From Actinomycetales bacterium (lineage in GTDB: Bacteria > Actinomycetota > Actinomycetes > Actinomycetales > Actinomycetaceae), in NCBI GenBank assembly GCA_017882885.1, contig JADGOQ010000018.1, forward strand, positions 1 to 38,575: 38,575 bases of DNA, written 5' to 3'. The position numbers and the translations under genes were made by a program. The number at the start of each line of letters is the position of its first letter. Within the stretch, counting starts at the first letter, position 1. The notes beneath the pieces were generated by a model. It was not told where the DNA came from, searched no databases, and was given only the letters and a program-made list of their open reading frames with translations. Shown here one piece after another: positions 15,407 through 25,021 of the stretch.

Positions 15407-16909
15407 ATGACCGACCGCCCCGCGGACATCCCCGCCGACCTGCCGCGCCTTTCCAACGCCACCGTTGGTGCCGCACGCGCCCACTCGAAGCCGGTTCCCC
15501 CGACTGGGATCGTCCACCTGGGCCTGTCCAACTTCCACCGCGCGCACCTGAGCGTGTACACCGCCAAGGCGATCGAAGCCGCCGGTGGCGACTGGGGCAT
15601 CGCGGCCACCTCCCGCCGCCGTGACATCGCCGACCCGCTGGTCGCGCAGGACATGCTCTACTCCGTGGTCGACTTCGCGCCGGGCACCGAGGCCGTCACG
15701 GTCCCGGCCGTCCACACCGCCATCATCGACACCTCGGCCAGCGCCGACGGCGTCGTGGCGGCGATCGCGGACCCCGCCACGCGCATCGTGTCCCTGACGA
15801 TCACCGAGGCCGGCTACAAGTTCTCCCCGCGCACCGGCGGACTGGACCTCGACAACCCGCAGGTTGCCGCCGACCTCGCCGGGAAGTCCCCGGTGACCGC
15901 CGTCGGGCAGATCGCCCGCGCCATGCTGGTGCGCGCGGCCAACGGCGGCGCCCCGCTCGCCGTCCTGTCCTGCGACAACATGAACTCCAACGGGCACCTC
16001 ATGCACCGCCTGCTCACCGAGTTCGCGGCCGCCATGCCGGGCGCCGAGGGCGCGGACCTGGCCGCGTACCTCACTGCGGCCGCCAGCTTCCCGAATGCGA
16101 TGGTGGACCGCATCGTGCCGTCGACGAACGACCTGCACCGCAGGATGGCCGCCCAGCGCCTCGGCGCCTACGACGCGATCCCCGTTGCCGCCGAGCCCTT
16201 CACCATGTGGGCCATCGAGGACAACTTCGCCGGCGGGCGCCCCGCGTGGGAGGCGCACGGCGCCATCTTCACCGACGACGTCCCCGCCTACGAGGTGCTG
16301 AAGCTGCGGTACCTCAACGGGTCGCACTCGCTGATCTCGTACGTCGGCGCCCTGGCCGGCGCGCACACCATCCCTGACTCGCGGCTGACCCCGTTCATCG
16401 AGGAGGCCATCCGCGGGCTGCTGGCGGAGTACGAGCCCACCTTCACCCTGCCGGCCGCGGTGGACGGGCCCACCTACATCGAGCAGCTCATGCAGCGCTG
16501 GTCCAACACGGTCCTCGGCGACCTGGTGTCCCGCGTGGGCACCGACGGGTCCACCAAACTGCCGCAGCGCATCACCGAGCCGGTGCTGTTCTACGCCGCC
16601 CGGGGCGAGGTCCCGCAGCGGCTCGCGCTCCTGGTGGCGGCATGGCTGGCCTGCCTGGCCCCGATCAAGGGTTTCGACCCGGGTCCCGACGCCGCCGCGA
16701 TGCTCGACCCCGCACGTCCCGTCCTCGACGACCTGGCGTCACGGGCGACCAGCGCGCGCCACCTGGTGGAGCTGCTGTTCACGGAGAGCCACATCTTCTC
16801 CCCGAAGCTGGCCGAGTACACCCCCTACCTCGACCGGGTGGGCGAACTCCTCGACATCATCGTCGACCAGGACGTTCGGGCGGCCGCGGAGGCGGCGGCG
16901 CGCGGCTGA
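15407..16909 (+). CDS. Mannitol dehydrogenase family oxidoreductase
   Basis: NAD(P)-dependent polyol or hexuronate dehydrogenase of 500 residues, the usual length for the long-chain mannitol-dehydrogenase family (mannitol 2-dehydrogenase, fructuronate reductase, altronate dehydrogenase). The N-terminal Rossmann part has GIVHLGLSNFHRAHLSVY and YSVVDFAPGTEAVTVP. The family SLTITEAGY block follows, then DNMNSNGHLM, and the C-terminal domain has the conserved LKLRYLNGSHSLISYVGALAG with the catalytic-region lysine and Asn/His. ATG at 15407, six bases after AAGGAG (15395-15400). It is a lone gene; no sugar transporter or regulator adjoins, so mannitol versus hexuronate cannot be decided. Confidence 0.9.
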   Translation: MTDRPADIPADLPRLSNATVGAARAHSKPVPPTGIVHLGLSNFHRAHLSVYTAKAIEAAGGDWGIAATSRRRDIADPLVAQDMLYSVVDFAPGTEAVTVPAVHTAIIDTSASADGVVAAIADPATRIVSLTITEAGYKFSPRTGGLDLDNPQVAADLAGKSPVTAVGQIARAMLVRAANGGAPLAVLSCDNMNSNGHLMHRLLTEFAAAMPGAEGADLAAYLTAAASFPNAMVDRIVPSTNDLHRRMAAQRLGAYDAIPVAAEPFTMWAIEDNFAGGRPAWEAHGAIFTDDVPAYEVLKLRYLNGSHSLISYVGALAGAHTIPDSRLTPFIEEAIRGLLAEYEPTFTLPAAVDGPTYIEQLMQRWSNTVLGDLVSRVGTDGSTKLPQRITEPVLFYAARGEVPQRLALLVAAWLACLAPIKGFDPGPDAAAMLDPARPVLDDLASRATSARHLVELLFTESHIFSPKLAEYTPYLDRVGELLDIIVDQDVRAAAEAAARG

Positions 16910-16988
16910 CACTCAGCGGGCACCGGGGCCGAGAGGGCCACTATCCTGAACCAGACAGACGGATCGGGCCACCCGAGTGGGGTTGATG

Positions 16989-17759
16989 ATGGACACGCAC
17001 CTGTATTTCTCGTTGGTCCCTGAGGCGCTGATCGCCTCGCAGCTTCCCCCGGAGAAGTTCGGGCAGTACTACGCGACCGGCTACGGCTACAAGTCGAAGG
17101 GGGAGGCAGCATTCTTCGATGTGGACCCGACCCTCCTCGGCGACTTCTTCGACCTGGAGAGCGCGCTCGAGAAATGCGTGGCGCATCCTGACGGCCGCCC
17201 GAAGAACTCCGTGTACGTGTCGACGTATCGGGTGCTCGAGCACATCCCGGTGAGTGCACTGGGCACGCTGTACCTGACCACCGCCTACGGGGCCACGCTT
17301 GGGGTCGAGCGCAGCGAGGGGCCGCTGCCAACCGGTGACGGCCTTCATCTGTACAAGGAACTGGCGCCGGTCAACAGCCTGGTGGTCAGTTCCCAGGACC
17401 CCCGGACCTTCTACGAGGGCATCACCACAGCCCCGTCGAAGTATGTCCGATTCCCGGGTCTCTGCTTCGTCGAGCTCCACCTCGGCGATTTGGCGACCGA
17501 CCCGGCTCGAGGGCAGGGCCTCGATCTGCCGTACGACAACATCTTCCACCTGCGTGAAGTGCTCATCGAAGTCTCCCAGCCCGGCAAGACGACCAAGATC
17601 GTGGAGCGGGTGCAGTCCGCGGAATTCGCGTACCGGATGATCAAGGAGGGCAGCGGGATCTACTACGGCAACGGGCCCGACCTGGCCTTCTATCCCATGC
17701 CGTCGCACGGTGACCTGCGGGAGCACAACCCGCTCTGGTGGCGCTCCGCCAACCAGTGA
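16989..17759 (+). CDS. Conserved-looking protein of unknown function
   Basis: I do not recognise this family. A 256-residue soluble protein without signal peptide or membrane helix, beginning MDTHLYFSLVPEALIASQLP. It alternates strands and helices, with the motifs YGYKSKGEAAFFDVDP, VYVSTYRVLEHIP, SSQDPRTFYEGITTAPSKYV, LCFVELHLGDLATDP and a tryptophan-rich end (HNPLWWRSANQ). Codon use matches its neighbours. The ATG at 16989 follows GAGTGGGG; the adjacent ATG at 16986 is equally possible. It is a single gene between the dehydrogenase and corA, 80 bases and 101 bases from each. The high aromatic and acidic content would suit a small-molecule-binding enzyme, but that is a guess. Confidence 0.75.
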   Translation: MDTHLYFSLVPEALIASQLPPEKFGQYYATGYGYKSKGEAAFFDVDPTLLGDFFDLESALEKCVAHPDGRPKNSVYVSTYRVLEHIPVSALGTLYLTTAYGATLGVERSEGPLPTGDGLHLYKELAPVNSLVVSSQDPRTFYEGITTAPSKYVRFPGLCFVELHLGDLATDPARGQGLDLPYDNIFHLREVLIEVSQPGKTTKIVERVQSAEFAYRMIKEGSGIYYGNGPDLAFYPMPSHGDLREHNPLWWRSANQ

Positions 17760-17860
17760 CCAGTGACCGCATGGTGCTGGGCCGTGCGCAGCCGGGGGTG
17801 TAGCGTCGGCATGGTCGCCGCCCGGGCACAAGTAGGTGGCGACGCCGAGGAGGCGTGCGA

Positions 17861-18943
17861 ATGAACCGACCCTCTGCCCACGACGACGGGGCCGTGGGTA
17901 CAACGCAGGGCGAGGCCGCCCCGCGCCCCGTTGGGGCGGAGCGGACGATGGTTACCTGCATCGACTACTCGTCTGGCAGGGCCCAGGTGCAGGCGGTCGA
18001 GGACATCGGGGCGTTCCTGGAACAGCACCGTCCGGACTGGTCGGCCGTACGATGGATCAACGTGACCGGCCTGGAGGACATGGCCGCCATCCGCGCGCTC
18101 GCGGGCAAGTACGAGCTGCACCCGCTGTCTATCGAGGATCTCCTCAGTGGGTCGCAGCGGCCGAAGATCGATGCCTTTGGCGGCGCGGGCAGCGGCCAGA
18201 ACGCGCGGCTCTTCATTACGACGCGCGCGTTGCGGGTGCGCGAGGGTCGGCTGCGCAGCGAACAGGTCTCGGTCTTCCTCGGCCACCACACAGTGTTGAC
18301 CTTCGCGGAAGCGGACCCGGGACTGTGGGAGAACGTCCGTCAGCGCATCAACGCCGACGGCTCCCGGCTGCGCACGAACGACGCGAGCTTCCTCGTGTAC
18401 TCGCTGCTCGACACCGTCGTCGATGGCGCCTTCCCGATCCTCGACCACTTCGATGAAGATCTGGAACGCCTCGAGACCGCGGTGGTCGAGCACGCGGACC
18501 AAACGGTCCTCTCCGAGATCCAGGGCATCAAGCGCCAACTCCAACTGCTGCGCTCGGGCATCTGGCCGATGCGGGAGGTGGTCGCGATTCTCCTGCGCGA
18601 CCCGCACGAGTGCATGAGCGACACCACAAAGGTCTACCTGAGCGACCTGTACGACCACATCGTCCAGGTCATCGAGATCATCGAGACCTATCGCGAGCGC
18701 GCAAGCGACCTGACCGAGTCCTACCGATCCGCCGAGTCCTTCCGGACGAACGAGGTCATGAAGGTACTGACCATCATCGGCACGATCTTCATCCCGTTGA
18801 CCTTCTTCGCCGGGGTGTACGGCATGAACTTCAACCACATCCCCGAGTTGGACAAGGTGTGGGCCTACCCGGCCTTCTGGGCCATCTGCATCGGTGTCGC
18901 CACGGTGATGGTCGTGCTGTTCCGCCGCCGCGGCTGGTTCTAG
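17861..18943 (+). CDS. corA: CorA-family magnesium/cobalt transporter
   Basis: Pentameric divalent-cation channel, 360 residues. The large N-terminal cytoplasmic funnel domain (about residues 1-290) includes WINVTGLEDMAAIRALAGKY and LHPLSIEDLL. A long coiled stalk helix follows (HFDEDLERLETAVVEHADQ). Two C-terminal membrane helices are joined by the signature loop: VYGMNF is the GMN filter after TIIGTIFIPLTFFAG, then the second helix ending RRRGWF. I chose ATG at 17861, seven bases after GAGGAGG (17847-17853); a GTG at 17855 would be too close to that site. Single gene converging on rnpB. Confidence 0.95.
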   Translation: MNRPSAHDDGAVGTTQGEAAPRPVGAERTMVTCIDYSSGRAQVQAVEDIGAFLEQHRPDWSAVRWINVTGLEDMAAIRALAGKYELHPLSIEDLLSGSQRPKIDAFGGAGSGQNARLFITTRALRVREGRLRSEQVSVFLGHHTVLTFAEADPGLWENVRQRINADGSRLRTNDASFLVYSLLDTVVDGAFPILDHFDEDLERLETAVVEHADQTVLSEIQGIKRQLQLLRSGIWPMREVVAILLRDPHECMSDTTKVYLSDLYDHIVQVIEIIETYRERASDLTESYRSAESFRTNEVMKVLTIIGTIFIPLTFFAGVYGMNFNHIPELDKVWAYPAFWAICIGVATVMVVLFRRRGWF

Positions 18944-18976
18944 CCCCGCGCGACATCCGCGACGATTCGTCAGGTG

Positions 18977-19355
18977 CGAATGAGTCGGCCTGTACGCCGG
19001 GTTCTGTACCGCCGCGCGGTCTCCCACATCGGCGGTGACGGCCATCCATCTCGGGACCACGTTGCCGCGGCCCTCCAGCGACCTACCCGCAGGCTCGGGC
19101 GAGCAGCCCTCAGGCGCCTGCTGTTTGGTCTTGCTCCGGGCGGGGTTTGCCCAGCCGCCCCCGTCACCGGGGGCGCTGGTGGTCTCTTGCACCACCGTTT
19201 CACCCTTACCTGCCCGCTCTCGCGGACCGGCGGTCTGCTTTCTGTTGCACTGTTCCCGCGGGTCACCCCGGGTGGGAGTTACCCACCACCCTGCTCTGTG
19301 GAGCCCGGACGTTCCTCGGCAGTTGCCTGACGCGGCCGCCCGGCCGACTCATTCG
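18977..19355 (-). ncRNA. rnpB: RNase P RNA, bacterial type A
   Basis: Catalytic RNA that matures tRNA 5' ends. On the minus strand it contains the universal 5' core GAGGAACGTCCGGGCTCC (complement of 19300-19317), the middle core GGTAAGGGTGAAACGGTG (complement of 19193-19210), and the 3' core ACAGAACCCGGCGTACAGG (complement of 18989-19007). The ends pair as a perfect 14-bp P1 helix (18977-18990 with 19342-19355), which I used as limits; true ends may be a few bases longer. Length of about 380 nt is normal for actinobacteria. Apparent reading frames through it are not genes. Confidence 0.96.
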
Positions 19356-19362
19356 CCCCACT

Positions 19363-19368
19363 AGTCTA
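19363..19368 (-). promoter_or_regulatory. rnpB: Candidate -10 box of rnpB
   Basis: TAGACT on the minus strand, 7 bases before the start of the P1 helix, so transcription would begin at about 19355-19356. It lies between the rnhA/phosphatase stop codon and rnpB. No clear -35 box. Confidence 0.5.
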
Positions 19369-19371
19369 CCC

Positions 19372-20640
19372 TCAGAAAAGCGTCAGGGGCGGCTCAGGTT
19401 CCTCCGCCAGTTCGCTTGGCAGACCCGCCACCACCAGCTCGCGCGCGTCCGGCCACACCCGCACGATCGACACTGATGCCGGCGGCACCCGCACGACCTG
19501 CCAGCTCTCCGGCGGCAGGCCCACGAGCGAACTGACGCCCACCTTGGTGACCGCCGAGTGGCACACGAGCACCACGGTCTCGCCCGCGCGCTCGGCCAGC
19601 GCGCGCCGCGCCACGCGCACCACCCGGTCCTCCACCTGCGACGGCGACTCCCCGTCCGGCGCGGCCACGTCCGCCGCGGAGTACCACGCCTCCAGCCGGC
19701 CGGGGAACTGGTCGTTGATCTCCCAACTCGTCAGCCCCTGCCACCGCCCGAAGTCCACCTCGCGGAGATCCTCCTCGGTCTCGACGGCCAGACCCAGCAA
19801 CTCGCCGATCGCCGCGGCGGTCTCCTGGGTGCGCACCATCGGCGAGGCCCAGATGGCCGACGGCGCCGCCACGTCCCGCCACAGCTCGCCCACTCGCTCC
19901 AGCAGCGCCGCCACTCGACCGGCCTGCTCCCTGCCCCGCGCGGAGAGCGGCGGCCCGGGCTCCGACCCGCCCGAGAACCCGTTCGCCTCCGTCATCGCGG
20001 TCTCGCCGTGCCGCACGAACACCAGCGTCACGGGTGCCTCGGAACCGAAGTGGAACAGCGCGCCGGAGGGCTTGCGCCGCAACTTCGCCGGCCACGGCAC
20101 CTCCGGCGCCGCCACGTCCGCGACGGGGTCCGGGGTGACCGGCGAGACGTCGTCGACGGCGTCGTACTCCGCCTCGCGAGCGGCCGCCACGTGCGCCACC
20201 GGCACCCCGCCGAGCCCCTCCAGCCCGCCGCGCGCCACGTCCGCCCGCGTGTCCATGGCCGCGTTCGCGAGCGCGTCCGCGTCGGCGTTCTGCGCCCGCG
20301 GCACCCACACATACCGCACGCGCTCGGGGTCGAGGGCGCGCTTCACGCGCAGCGCCAGAGCCTGCAAGGCGCTGTTCTTGATCTTCCAGCGCCCCGACAG
20401 CTGCTCGACGATGAGACGCGAGTCCGCCCGCACCTCAACGTCGACGTCGGCCCCGGACTCCGCGATGAGCTCGAGCGCCGCCAGGACGGCCGTGTACTCC
20501 GCCACGTTGTTGGTGGTGTGCCCCAGGTGCCCGCCGCGCTCGGCGACCACCCGTCCGTCCTCCCCGCGGATGACGAAGCCGTAGCCCGCCTCCCCCGGGT
20601 TCCCGCGCGAGCCGCCGTCCGTGTTGACGACCAGCCGCAT
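19372..20640 (-). CDS. Bifunctional RNase HI / histidine phosphatase
   Basis: A 422-residue fusion of the Rv2228c type. Residues 1-130 are RNase HI, cleaving RNA in RNA-DNA hybrids, with catalytic Asp8 (NTDGGSRGNPG), Glu48 (NNVAEYTA), Asp73 (RADSRLIVEQL) and Asp122 (NADADALANAAM). A linker of about 70 residues rich in Ala/Pro/Val follows. Residues 203-415 are a phosphoglycerate-mutase-like phosphatase (TLVFVRHGET, His211; second His in LVCHSAVTKV). In mycobacteria the C-terminal half has acid or alpha-ribazole phosphatase activity (cobalamin pathway). The ATG overlaps the stop of the upstream gene (ATGA), so the pair is translationally coupled. Both active sites look intact. Confidence 0.95.
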   Translation of the reverse strand: MRLVVNTDGGSRGNPGEAGYGFVIRGEDGRVVAERGGHLGHTTNNVAEYTAVLAALELIAESGADVDVEVRADSRLIVEQLSGRWKIKNSALQALALRVKRALDPERVRYVWVPRAQNADADALANAAMDTRADVARGGLEGLGGVPVAHVAAAREAEYDAVDDVSPVTPDPVADVAAPEVPWPAKLRRKPSGALFHFGSEAPVTLVFVRHGETAMTEANGFSGGSEPGPPLSARGREQAGRVAALLERVGELWRDVAAPSAIWASPMVRTQETAAAIGELLGLAVETEEDLREVDFGRWQGLTSWEINDQFPGRLEAWYSAADVAAPDGESPSQVEDRVVRVARRALAERAGETVVLVCHSAVTKVGVSSLVGLPPESWQVVRVPPASVSIVRVWPDARELVVAGLPSELAEEPEPPLTLF

Positions 20641-21368
20641 CAGTCCTGCCTCACGAGGATGTAGCCGTGCTCCTCCGAGGTGACGACGACGTCGGGCGCG
20701 GCCGCGCGGATCTCCGCCAGTTCCGTCAACGGGAGCTCGATGTTGGCGCCCTCCGTGCGGGCGCCGTACAGGGCGACGGCGCCGAGGCCGCCGGTCTCGA
20801 TGCGCACCTCGTCGTACAGCTTCACCAGGTCGGCGGGCAGCGTGGCGGCCAGCGCGTCCCGGCGGGCGCGGACGTCGTCGGCGATGTCGTCGATGCGGCG
20901 GAACTCGGCGTCCCGAACCCCCGTGCGCTCCCGGGTGACCGCCGCGTTCTCGCCCGCCCGCGTGTCCAGCCGGGCGATCTCCTCCTCCACGGCCTCCACG
21001 GCCTCCATCTGCTCGAGCTGCTGGTCCTCCAGCGCGGAGGTGCGGTTCGCGAGCATCTCCACCTCCTGCTGCATCGCGCGCACGTCCTTCGCAGAGGCTC
21101 CCGCGGCGTCGATGCGGGCCTGGTAGCGGGCGGCGCGCTGGCGGATCTGGTCCACGTCGTCCTCGACGCGGGTCAGGTCGCGCTTCAGGTCCGAAAGGCG
21201 GGTCAGTGCGCGGACCCGCTCAACCTCGATGTCACGGGCGGCGCGCTCGAGGGTGATGATCTCGGCGAGCACCTGCAGGGTGCGGCGTTCGTGGGCGAGG
21301 CGCGCGAGGCGTGTGTCCAGCGCCTGGACCTCGAGAAGTCGGCGCTGGTCCTCGATGGAAGCCCTCAT
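20640..21368 (-). CDS. C4-type zinc-ribbon family protein lacking all zinc cysteines
   Basis: A 242-residue protein, mostly a long antiparallel coiled coil (about residues 5-175: ERAARDIEVERVRALTRLSDLKRD and following), then a short C-terminal domain. Sequence and position before the RNase H fusion match the actinobacterial Rv2229c family, whose C-terminus carries two CxxC pairs. Here the four positions are Thr205, Ala208, Ser231 and His234 (GARTEGANIEL and VTSEEHGYILVR), so zinc cannot bind in the usual way although the flanking residues are kept. ATG at 21368 with GGAGAGG seven bases upstream; its stop overlaps the next ATG. The Nif3-like gene that often precedes it elsewhere is absent; a tRNA gene is there instead. 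Exact function unknown. Confidence 0.9.
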   Translation of the reverse strand: MRASIEDQRRLLEVQALDTRLARLAHERRTLQVLAEIITLERAARDIEVERVRALTRLSDLKRDLTRVEDDVDQIRQRAARYQARIDAAGASAKDVRAMQQEVEMLANRTSALEDQQLEQMEAVEAVEEEIARLDTRAGENAAVTRERTGVRDAEFRRIDDIADDVRARRDALAATLPADLVKLYDEVRIETGGLGAVALYGARTEGANIELPLTELAEIRAAAPDVVVTSEEHGYILVRQD

Positions 21369-21450
21369 GCTGGGTCCTCTCCGTGTGGTCCGACGGGAAC
21401 CAGGCGGAATTGCGCTGGCGCCGGTGCCGCAGGTCGCGCGGCGGGACGGG

Positions 21451-21524
21451 TGGGCCCGGCCGGTCTCGAACCGACGACCTCCGCGGTGTAAACGCGGCGC
21501 TCTGACCAACTGAGCTACAGGCCC
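21451..21524 (-). tRNA. tRNA-Val (anticodon UAC)
   Basis: A 74-nt cloverleaf. Acceptor stem GGGCCTG pairs with CGGGCCC, discriminator A. The D arm is GCTC-AGTTGGTCA-GAGC. The anticodon stem CCGCG/CGCGG encloses the loop TTTACAC with anticodon TAC. The T arm is GTCGG-TTCGAGA-CCGGC. No CCA is encoded. It lies upstream of the zinc-ribbon gene on the same strand. Confidence 0.97.
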
Positions 21525-21558
21525 GGGAAATCCGATCCTACCGGTCGGCGGGGAGCCG

Positions 21559-21972
21559 CTACTGGCGTCCGCGCGCGATCAGGCGGATTCCGGACCAGGT
21601 GAGCCCCGCCGAGATCGCCGACGTCGCGTGCAGGCCGGCGGTCTTCGCCGCCTCCTCGACCTCGGAGGGCCGCACATGGCCCGAACGGCCCGGCTTGGGG
21701 GTCAGCACCCACACCAGCCCGCCGTTGTCGAGGTTGGAGATCGCGTCCACGAGGAGGTCGGCGAGGTCCTCGCCCTCCGAGTCGTCGGAGCGCCACCAGA
21801 TCACCGCGCCGTCGACGACGTCGCCGTAGTCCTCGTCGACCAGGCGGTGCCCGGTGGCCACCTCGATCGCGTCCCGGATCGCCGGGTCGGCGTCGTCGTC
21901 CACGTAGAACTCCTGGACCACATTGCCGACTTTGAAACCGAATTGATGCTCGGCGCCTGGGGTGCCAGACAT
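21559..21972 (-). CDS. DUF3052 family protein
   Basis: A 137-residue actinobacterial protein with the DUF3052 pattern: GFKVGNVVQEFYVDDDADP near the N-terminus, then EDYGDVVDGAVIWWRSDD, VDAISNLDNGG, LVWVLTPKPGRSGHVRPSE and a C-terminal segment ending LTWSGIRLIARG. No signal peptide or membrane helix. ATG at 21972 is six bases after AGGAAGG (21979-21985 complement); an upstream in-frame ATG at 22050 lacks a ribosome site. It is divergent from aceE, a neighbourhood I recall from other actinobacteria. Biochemical role unknown. Confidence 0.88.
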   Translation of the reverse strand: MSGTPGAEHQFGFKVGNVVQEFYVDDDADPAIRDAIEVATGHRLVDEDYGDVVDGAVIWWRSDDSEGEDLADLLVDAISNLDNGGLVWVLTPKPGRSGHVRPSEVEEAAKTAGLHATSAISAGLTWSGIRLIARGRQ

Positions 21973-22179
21973 CTCCTGCCTTCCTGGGTGTTCGCGACGC
22001 AACTGCTTGTCCCACGTTATCGCACCCGGCGGGGCCCACGATCCCCCCAAAGGCGTATTCCATCGCTACTCGCACGGGAATCGGGTGTGCTCTGGATTAC
22101 GCTTGGGGCACGTGAACGTCACAGCCCACGCCGCTGCGCCCAGCGCGTCACATTGGACGACTAGACAGAAGGAATCACC

Positions 22180-24936
22180 TTGGCGATCCAGGAAAACTCC
22201 CAGCCGCTGATCAACGGGTTGCTCAGCCGGGTTCCCGACATCGACCGCGAGGAGACCCAGGAGTGGATCGACTCCATCGACGGTCTCATCGACGAGAAGG
22301 GCGGGCCCCGTGCCCGCTACATCCTGCTCTCGATGCTGAAGCGGGCGCGGGAGCGGTCCGTGGCCGTCCCCACGTCGCTGAACACCCCATACGTCAACAC
22401 GATCGGCGTGCACGAGGAGCCCTACTTCCCCGGTGACGAGTCGGTGGAGCGCGCGTACCGCCGCTGGATCCGCTGGAACGCCGCCATCATGGTGACGCGC
22501 GCCCAGCGGCCGGGCGTCGGCGTCGGCGGCCACATCTCGAGCTACGCGTCGTCGTCCACGCTGTACGAAGTGGGATTCAATCACTTCTTCAAGGGCAAGC
22601 GCCACCCGAGCGGCGGGGACCAGGTCTTCTTCCAGGGGCACGCCGCCCCCGGCAACTACGCCCGCGCCTTCATTGAGGGTCGCCTCACCGAGGCGGACCT
22701 CGACGGGTTCCGGCAGGAGTACTCCCGCCCGGTCGGTGGGCGCGGCCTGCCGTCCTACCCGCACCCCCGCCGCATGGAGGACTTCTGGGAGTTCCCCACG
22801 GTCTCGATGGGTCTCGGGCCCGCCCACGCCATCTACCAGGCCTGGGTGAACAAGTACCTGCACGCCCGCGGCATCAAGGACACCGCGGACCAGAACGTGT
22901 GGGCGTTCCTCGGCGACGGCGAGACGGACGAGCCCGAATCGCGCGGCATGCTGCAGCTCGCCGCGACCCAGGGCCTCGACAACCTCACCTTCGTGGTCAA
23001 CTGCAACCTGCAGCGCCTCGACGGCCCGGTCCGCGGCAACGGCAAGATCATCCAGGAGCTGGAAGCCTTCTTCCGCGGCGCCGGCTGGAACGTCATCAAG
23101 GTCATCTGGGGCCGCGAATGGGACCCGCTACTGAACGCCGACAAGGACCGCGCGCTGGTCAACCTGATGAACAACACCCTGGACGGCGACTACCAGACGT
23201 TCAAGGCCAACGACGGCGCGTACGTCCGCGAGCACTTCTTCGGGCGCGACCCGCGCACCAAGGCGCTCGTGGCGAACATGAGCGACGACGACATCTGGGC
23301 GCTGAAGCGCGGCGGCCACGACTACCGCAAGGTGTACGCCGCCTACAAGGCGGCCACGGAACACACCGGCCAGCCCACCGTGGTGCTGGCGCACACCATC
23401 AAGGGCTACGGCCTCGGGCCGTCGTTCGCGGGCCGCAACGCCACCCACCAGATGAAGAAGATGAAGGTCAAGGACCTGAAGGCCCTGCGAGACCTGCTGC
23501 ACATCCCGATCACGGACGAGCAGCTCGAGGCCGACCCGTACCTCCCGCCCTACTTCAAGCCGAGCGACGACGACCCCGCGCTGCAGTACATGCTCGAACG
23601 CCGCAAGACCCTCGGCGGATTCCTGCCCGAGCGCAAGGCCCCGAAGCTGAACAGCCTCACCCTCCCGGGTGACAAGCCCTACGAGATCCTCAAGGGCGGC
23701 TCCGGCCAGCAGGAGGTCGCCACCACCATGGCGTTCGTCCGGCTGCTCAAGGAGCTCATCAAGGACAAGGAGTTCGGCCGGCGGATCGTGCCGATCATCC
23801 CGGACGAGGCCCGCACCTTCGGCCTCGACTCGATCTTCCCCACGGCGAAGATCTTCAACACGGCGGGCATGAACTACACCGCGGTGGACCACGACCTGAT
23901 GCTCTCCTACAAGGAGTCCGAACAGGGGCAGATCCTGCACCTCGGCATCAACGAGGCCGGGTCGGCCGCCGCGCTCCAGGTGGTCGGCACCACGTACGCC
24001 ACCCAGGGCGAGCCCATGGTGCCGGTGTACATCTTCTACTCGATGTTCGGGTTCCAGCGGACCGGCGACCAGTTCTGGTCCGCCGGCGACCAGCTGGCGC
24101 GCGGCTTCGTCATCGGGGCGACGGCGGGGCGCACCACGCTCGCGGGCGAGGGCACCCAGCACATGGACGGCCACTCGCACATCCTGGCGGCCACCAACCA
24201 CGCGTTCGTCTGCTACGACCCGGCGTACGCGTACGAGATCCGCCACATCGTCCGCGACGGCCTGCAACGCATGTACGGCCAGGACGAGAGCCGCGACCAG
24301 AACGTCATGTACTACCTCACGGTGTACAACGAGCCCATGCAGCAGCCGGCCGAGCCGGATGACGTGGACGTCGAGGGCATCCTGAAGGGCATCCACCGCG
24401 TGGCGGACCACGACCACGCGGGCGGCTCGAAGGTCCAACTGCTGGCCTCCGGCGTCGGTGTCCCCTGGGCGATGCACGCCAAGGAGTTGCTCCGCCACGA
24501 CTGGGGCGTGGACGCCGCCGTCTGGTCCGTGACCTCGTGGAACGAGTTGCGCCGTGACGGCCTTGAGGTCGACAAGCACAACTTCATCCACCCGGAGGAG
24601 GAGAAGCAGGTGGCTTTCGTGACGCGGAAGCTGGCGGAGACCGACGGGCCGGTCATCTCGACGTCGGACTGGGACCACATGGTGCAGGACCAGATCCGGC
24701 CGTGGGTTCCCCGCCCGTACTACACGCTCGGCGCGGATGGGTTCGGATTCTCCGACACCCGCGCGGCCGCCCGCCGGCACTTCCTCATCGACTCCCATTC
24801 GATGGCCACGCGCGCGTTGCAGGCGCTGGTCGAGGCCGGGCAGTACGACGGTGGCGCGGTGGCCCACGCCATCGCGAAGTACGACCTGTTCAACGTCAAT
24901 GCCGGCCGGTCCGGGAGTGTGGGCGGCGACGCCTGA
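22180..24936 (+). CDS. aceE: Pyruvate dehydrogenase E1 component, homodimeric
   Basis: Thiamine-diphosphate enzyme that decarboxylates pyruvate and acetylates the lipoyl domain of E2, giving acetyl-CoA. 918 residues, normal for the single-chain E1. Motifs are the active-site [19 protein letters not shown], the ThDP/Mg motif beginning [14 protein letters not shown] and ending [15 protein letters not shown], and the transketolase pyrimidine-domain stretch [18 protein letters not shown]. The TTG start at 22180 is six bases after AGAAGGA (22167-22173), and no better start exists downstream. Lone gene with a strong terminator; E2 and E3 genes are not in the window. It supplies acetyl-CoA to the Fab operon 2 kb downstream. 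Confidence 0.97.
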   Translation: MAIQENSQPLINGLLSRVPDIDREETQEWIDSIDGLIDEKGGPRARYILLSMLKRARERSVAVPTSLNTPYVNTIGVHEEPYFPGDESVERAYRRWIRWNAAIMVTRAQRPGVGVGGHISSYASSSTLYEVGFNHFFKGKRHPSGGDQVFFQGHAAPGNYARAFIEGRLTEADLDGFRQEYSRPVGGRGLPSYPHPRRMEDFWEFPTVSMGLGPAHAIYQAWVNKYLHARGIKDTADQNVWAFLGDGETDEPESRGMLQLAATQGLDNLTFVVNCNLQRLDGPVRGNGKIIQELEAFFRGAGWNVIKVIWGREWDPLLNADKDRALVNLMNNTLDGDYQTFKANDGAYVREHFFGRDPRTKALVANMSDDDIWALKRGGHDYRKVYAAYKAATEHTGQPTVVLAHTIKGYGLGPSFAGRNATHQMKKMKVKDLKALRDLLHIPITDEQLEADPYLPPYFKPSDDDPALQYMLERRKTLGGFLPERKAPKLNSLTLPGDKPYEILKGGSGQQEVATTMAFVRLLKELIKDKEFGRRIVPIIPDEARTFGLDSIFPTAKIFNTAGMNYTAVDHDLMLSYKESEQGQILHLGINEAGSAAALQVVGTTYATQGEPMVPVYIFYSMFGFQRTGDQFWSAGDQLARGFVIGATAGRTTLAGEGTQHMDGHSHILAATNHAFVCYDPAYAYEIRHIVRDGLQRMYGQDESRDQNVMYYLTVYNEPMQQPAEPDDVDVEGILKGIHRVADHDHAGGSKVQLLASGVGVPWAMHAKELLRHDWGVDAAVWSVTSWNELRRDGLEVDKHNFIHPEEEKQVAFVTRKLAETDGPVISTSDWDHMVQDQIRPWVPRPYYTLGADGFGFSDTRAAARRHFLIDSHSMATRALQALVEAGQYDGGAVAHAIAKYDLFNVNAGRSGSVGGDA

Positions 24937-24961
24937 CCCCCGACGCCTGACTGAGACGTGC

Positions 24962-24991
24962 AGTGGCCCGCCCCATTCGGGGCGGGCCACT
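24962..24991 (+). terminator. Bidirectional terminator between aceE and the converging gene
   Basis: A perfect 13-bp stem (24962-24974 with 24979-24991) with the tetraloop ATTC, 25 bases after the aceE stop and 30 bases beyond the end of the converging gene. No T-run. Confidence 0.9.
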
Positions 24992-25021
24992 CCGCCTTGG
25001 CAGGCCGGTGGTTCCGGTGAG

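Noticed and set aside
17690-19195. Open frames running through 18977-19355
   Set aside because: The region is RNase P RNA with all conserved cores; the frames also run antisense to corA.
23128-24990. 620-codon open frame opposite aceE
   Set aside because: Low-complexity Val/Arg/His-rich translation; aceE on the other strand is unmistakable.
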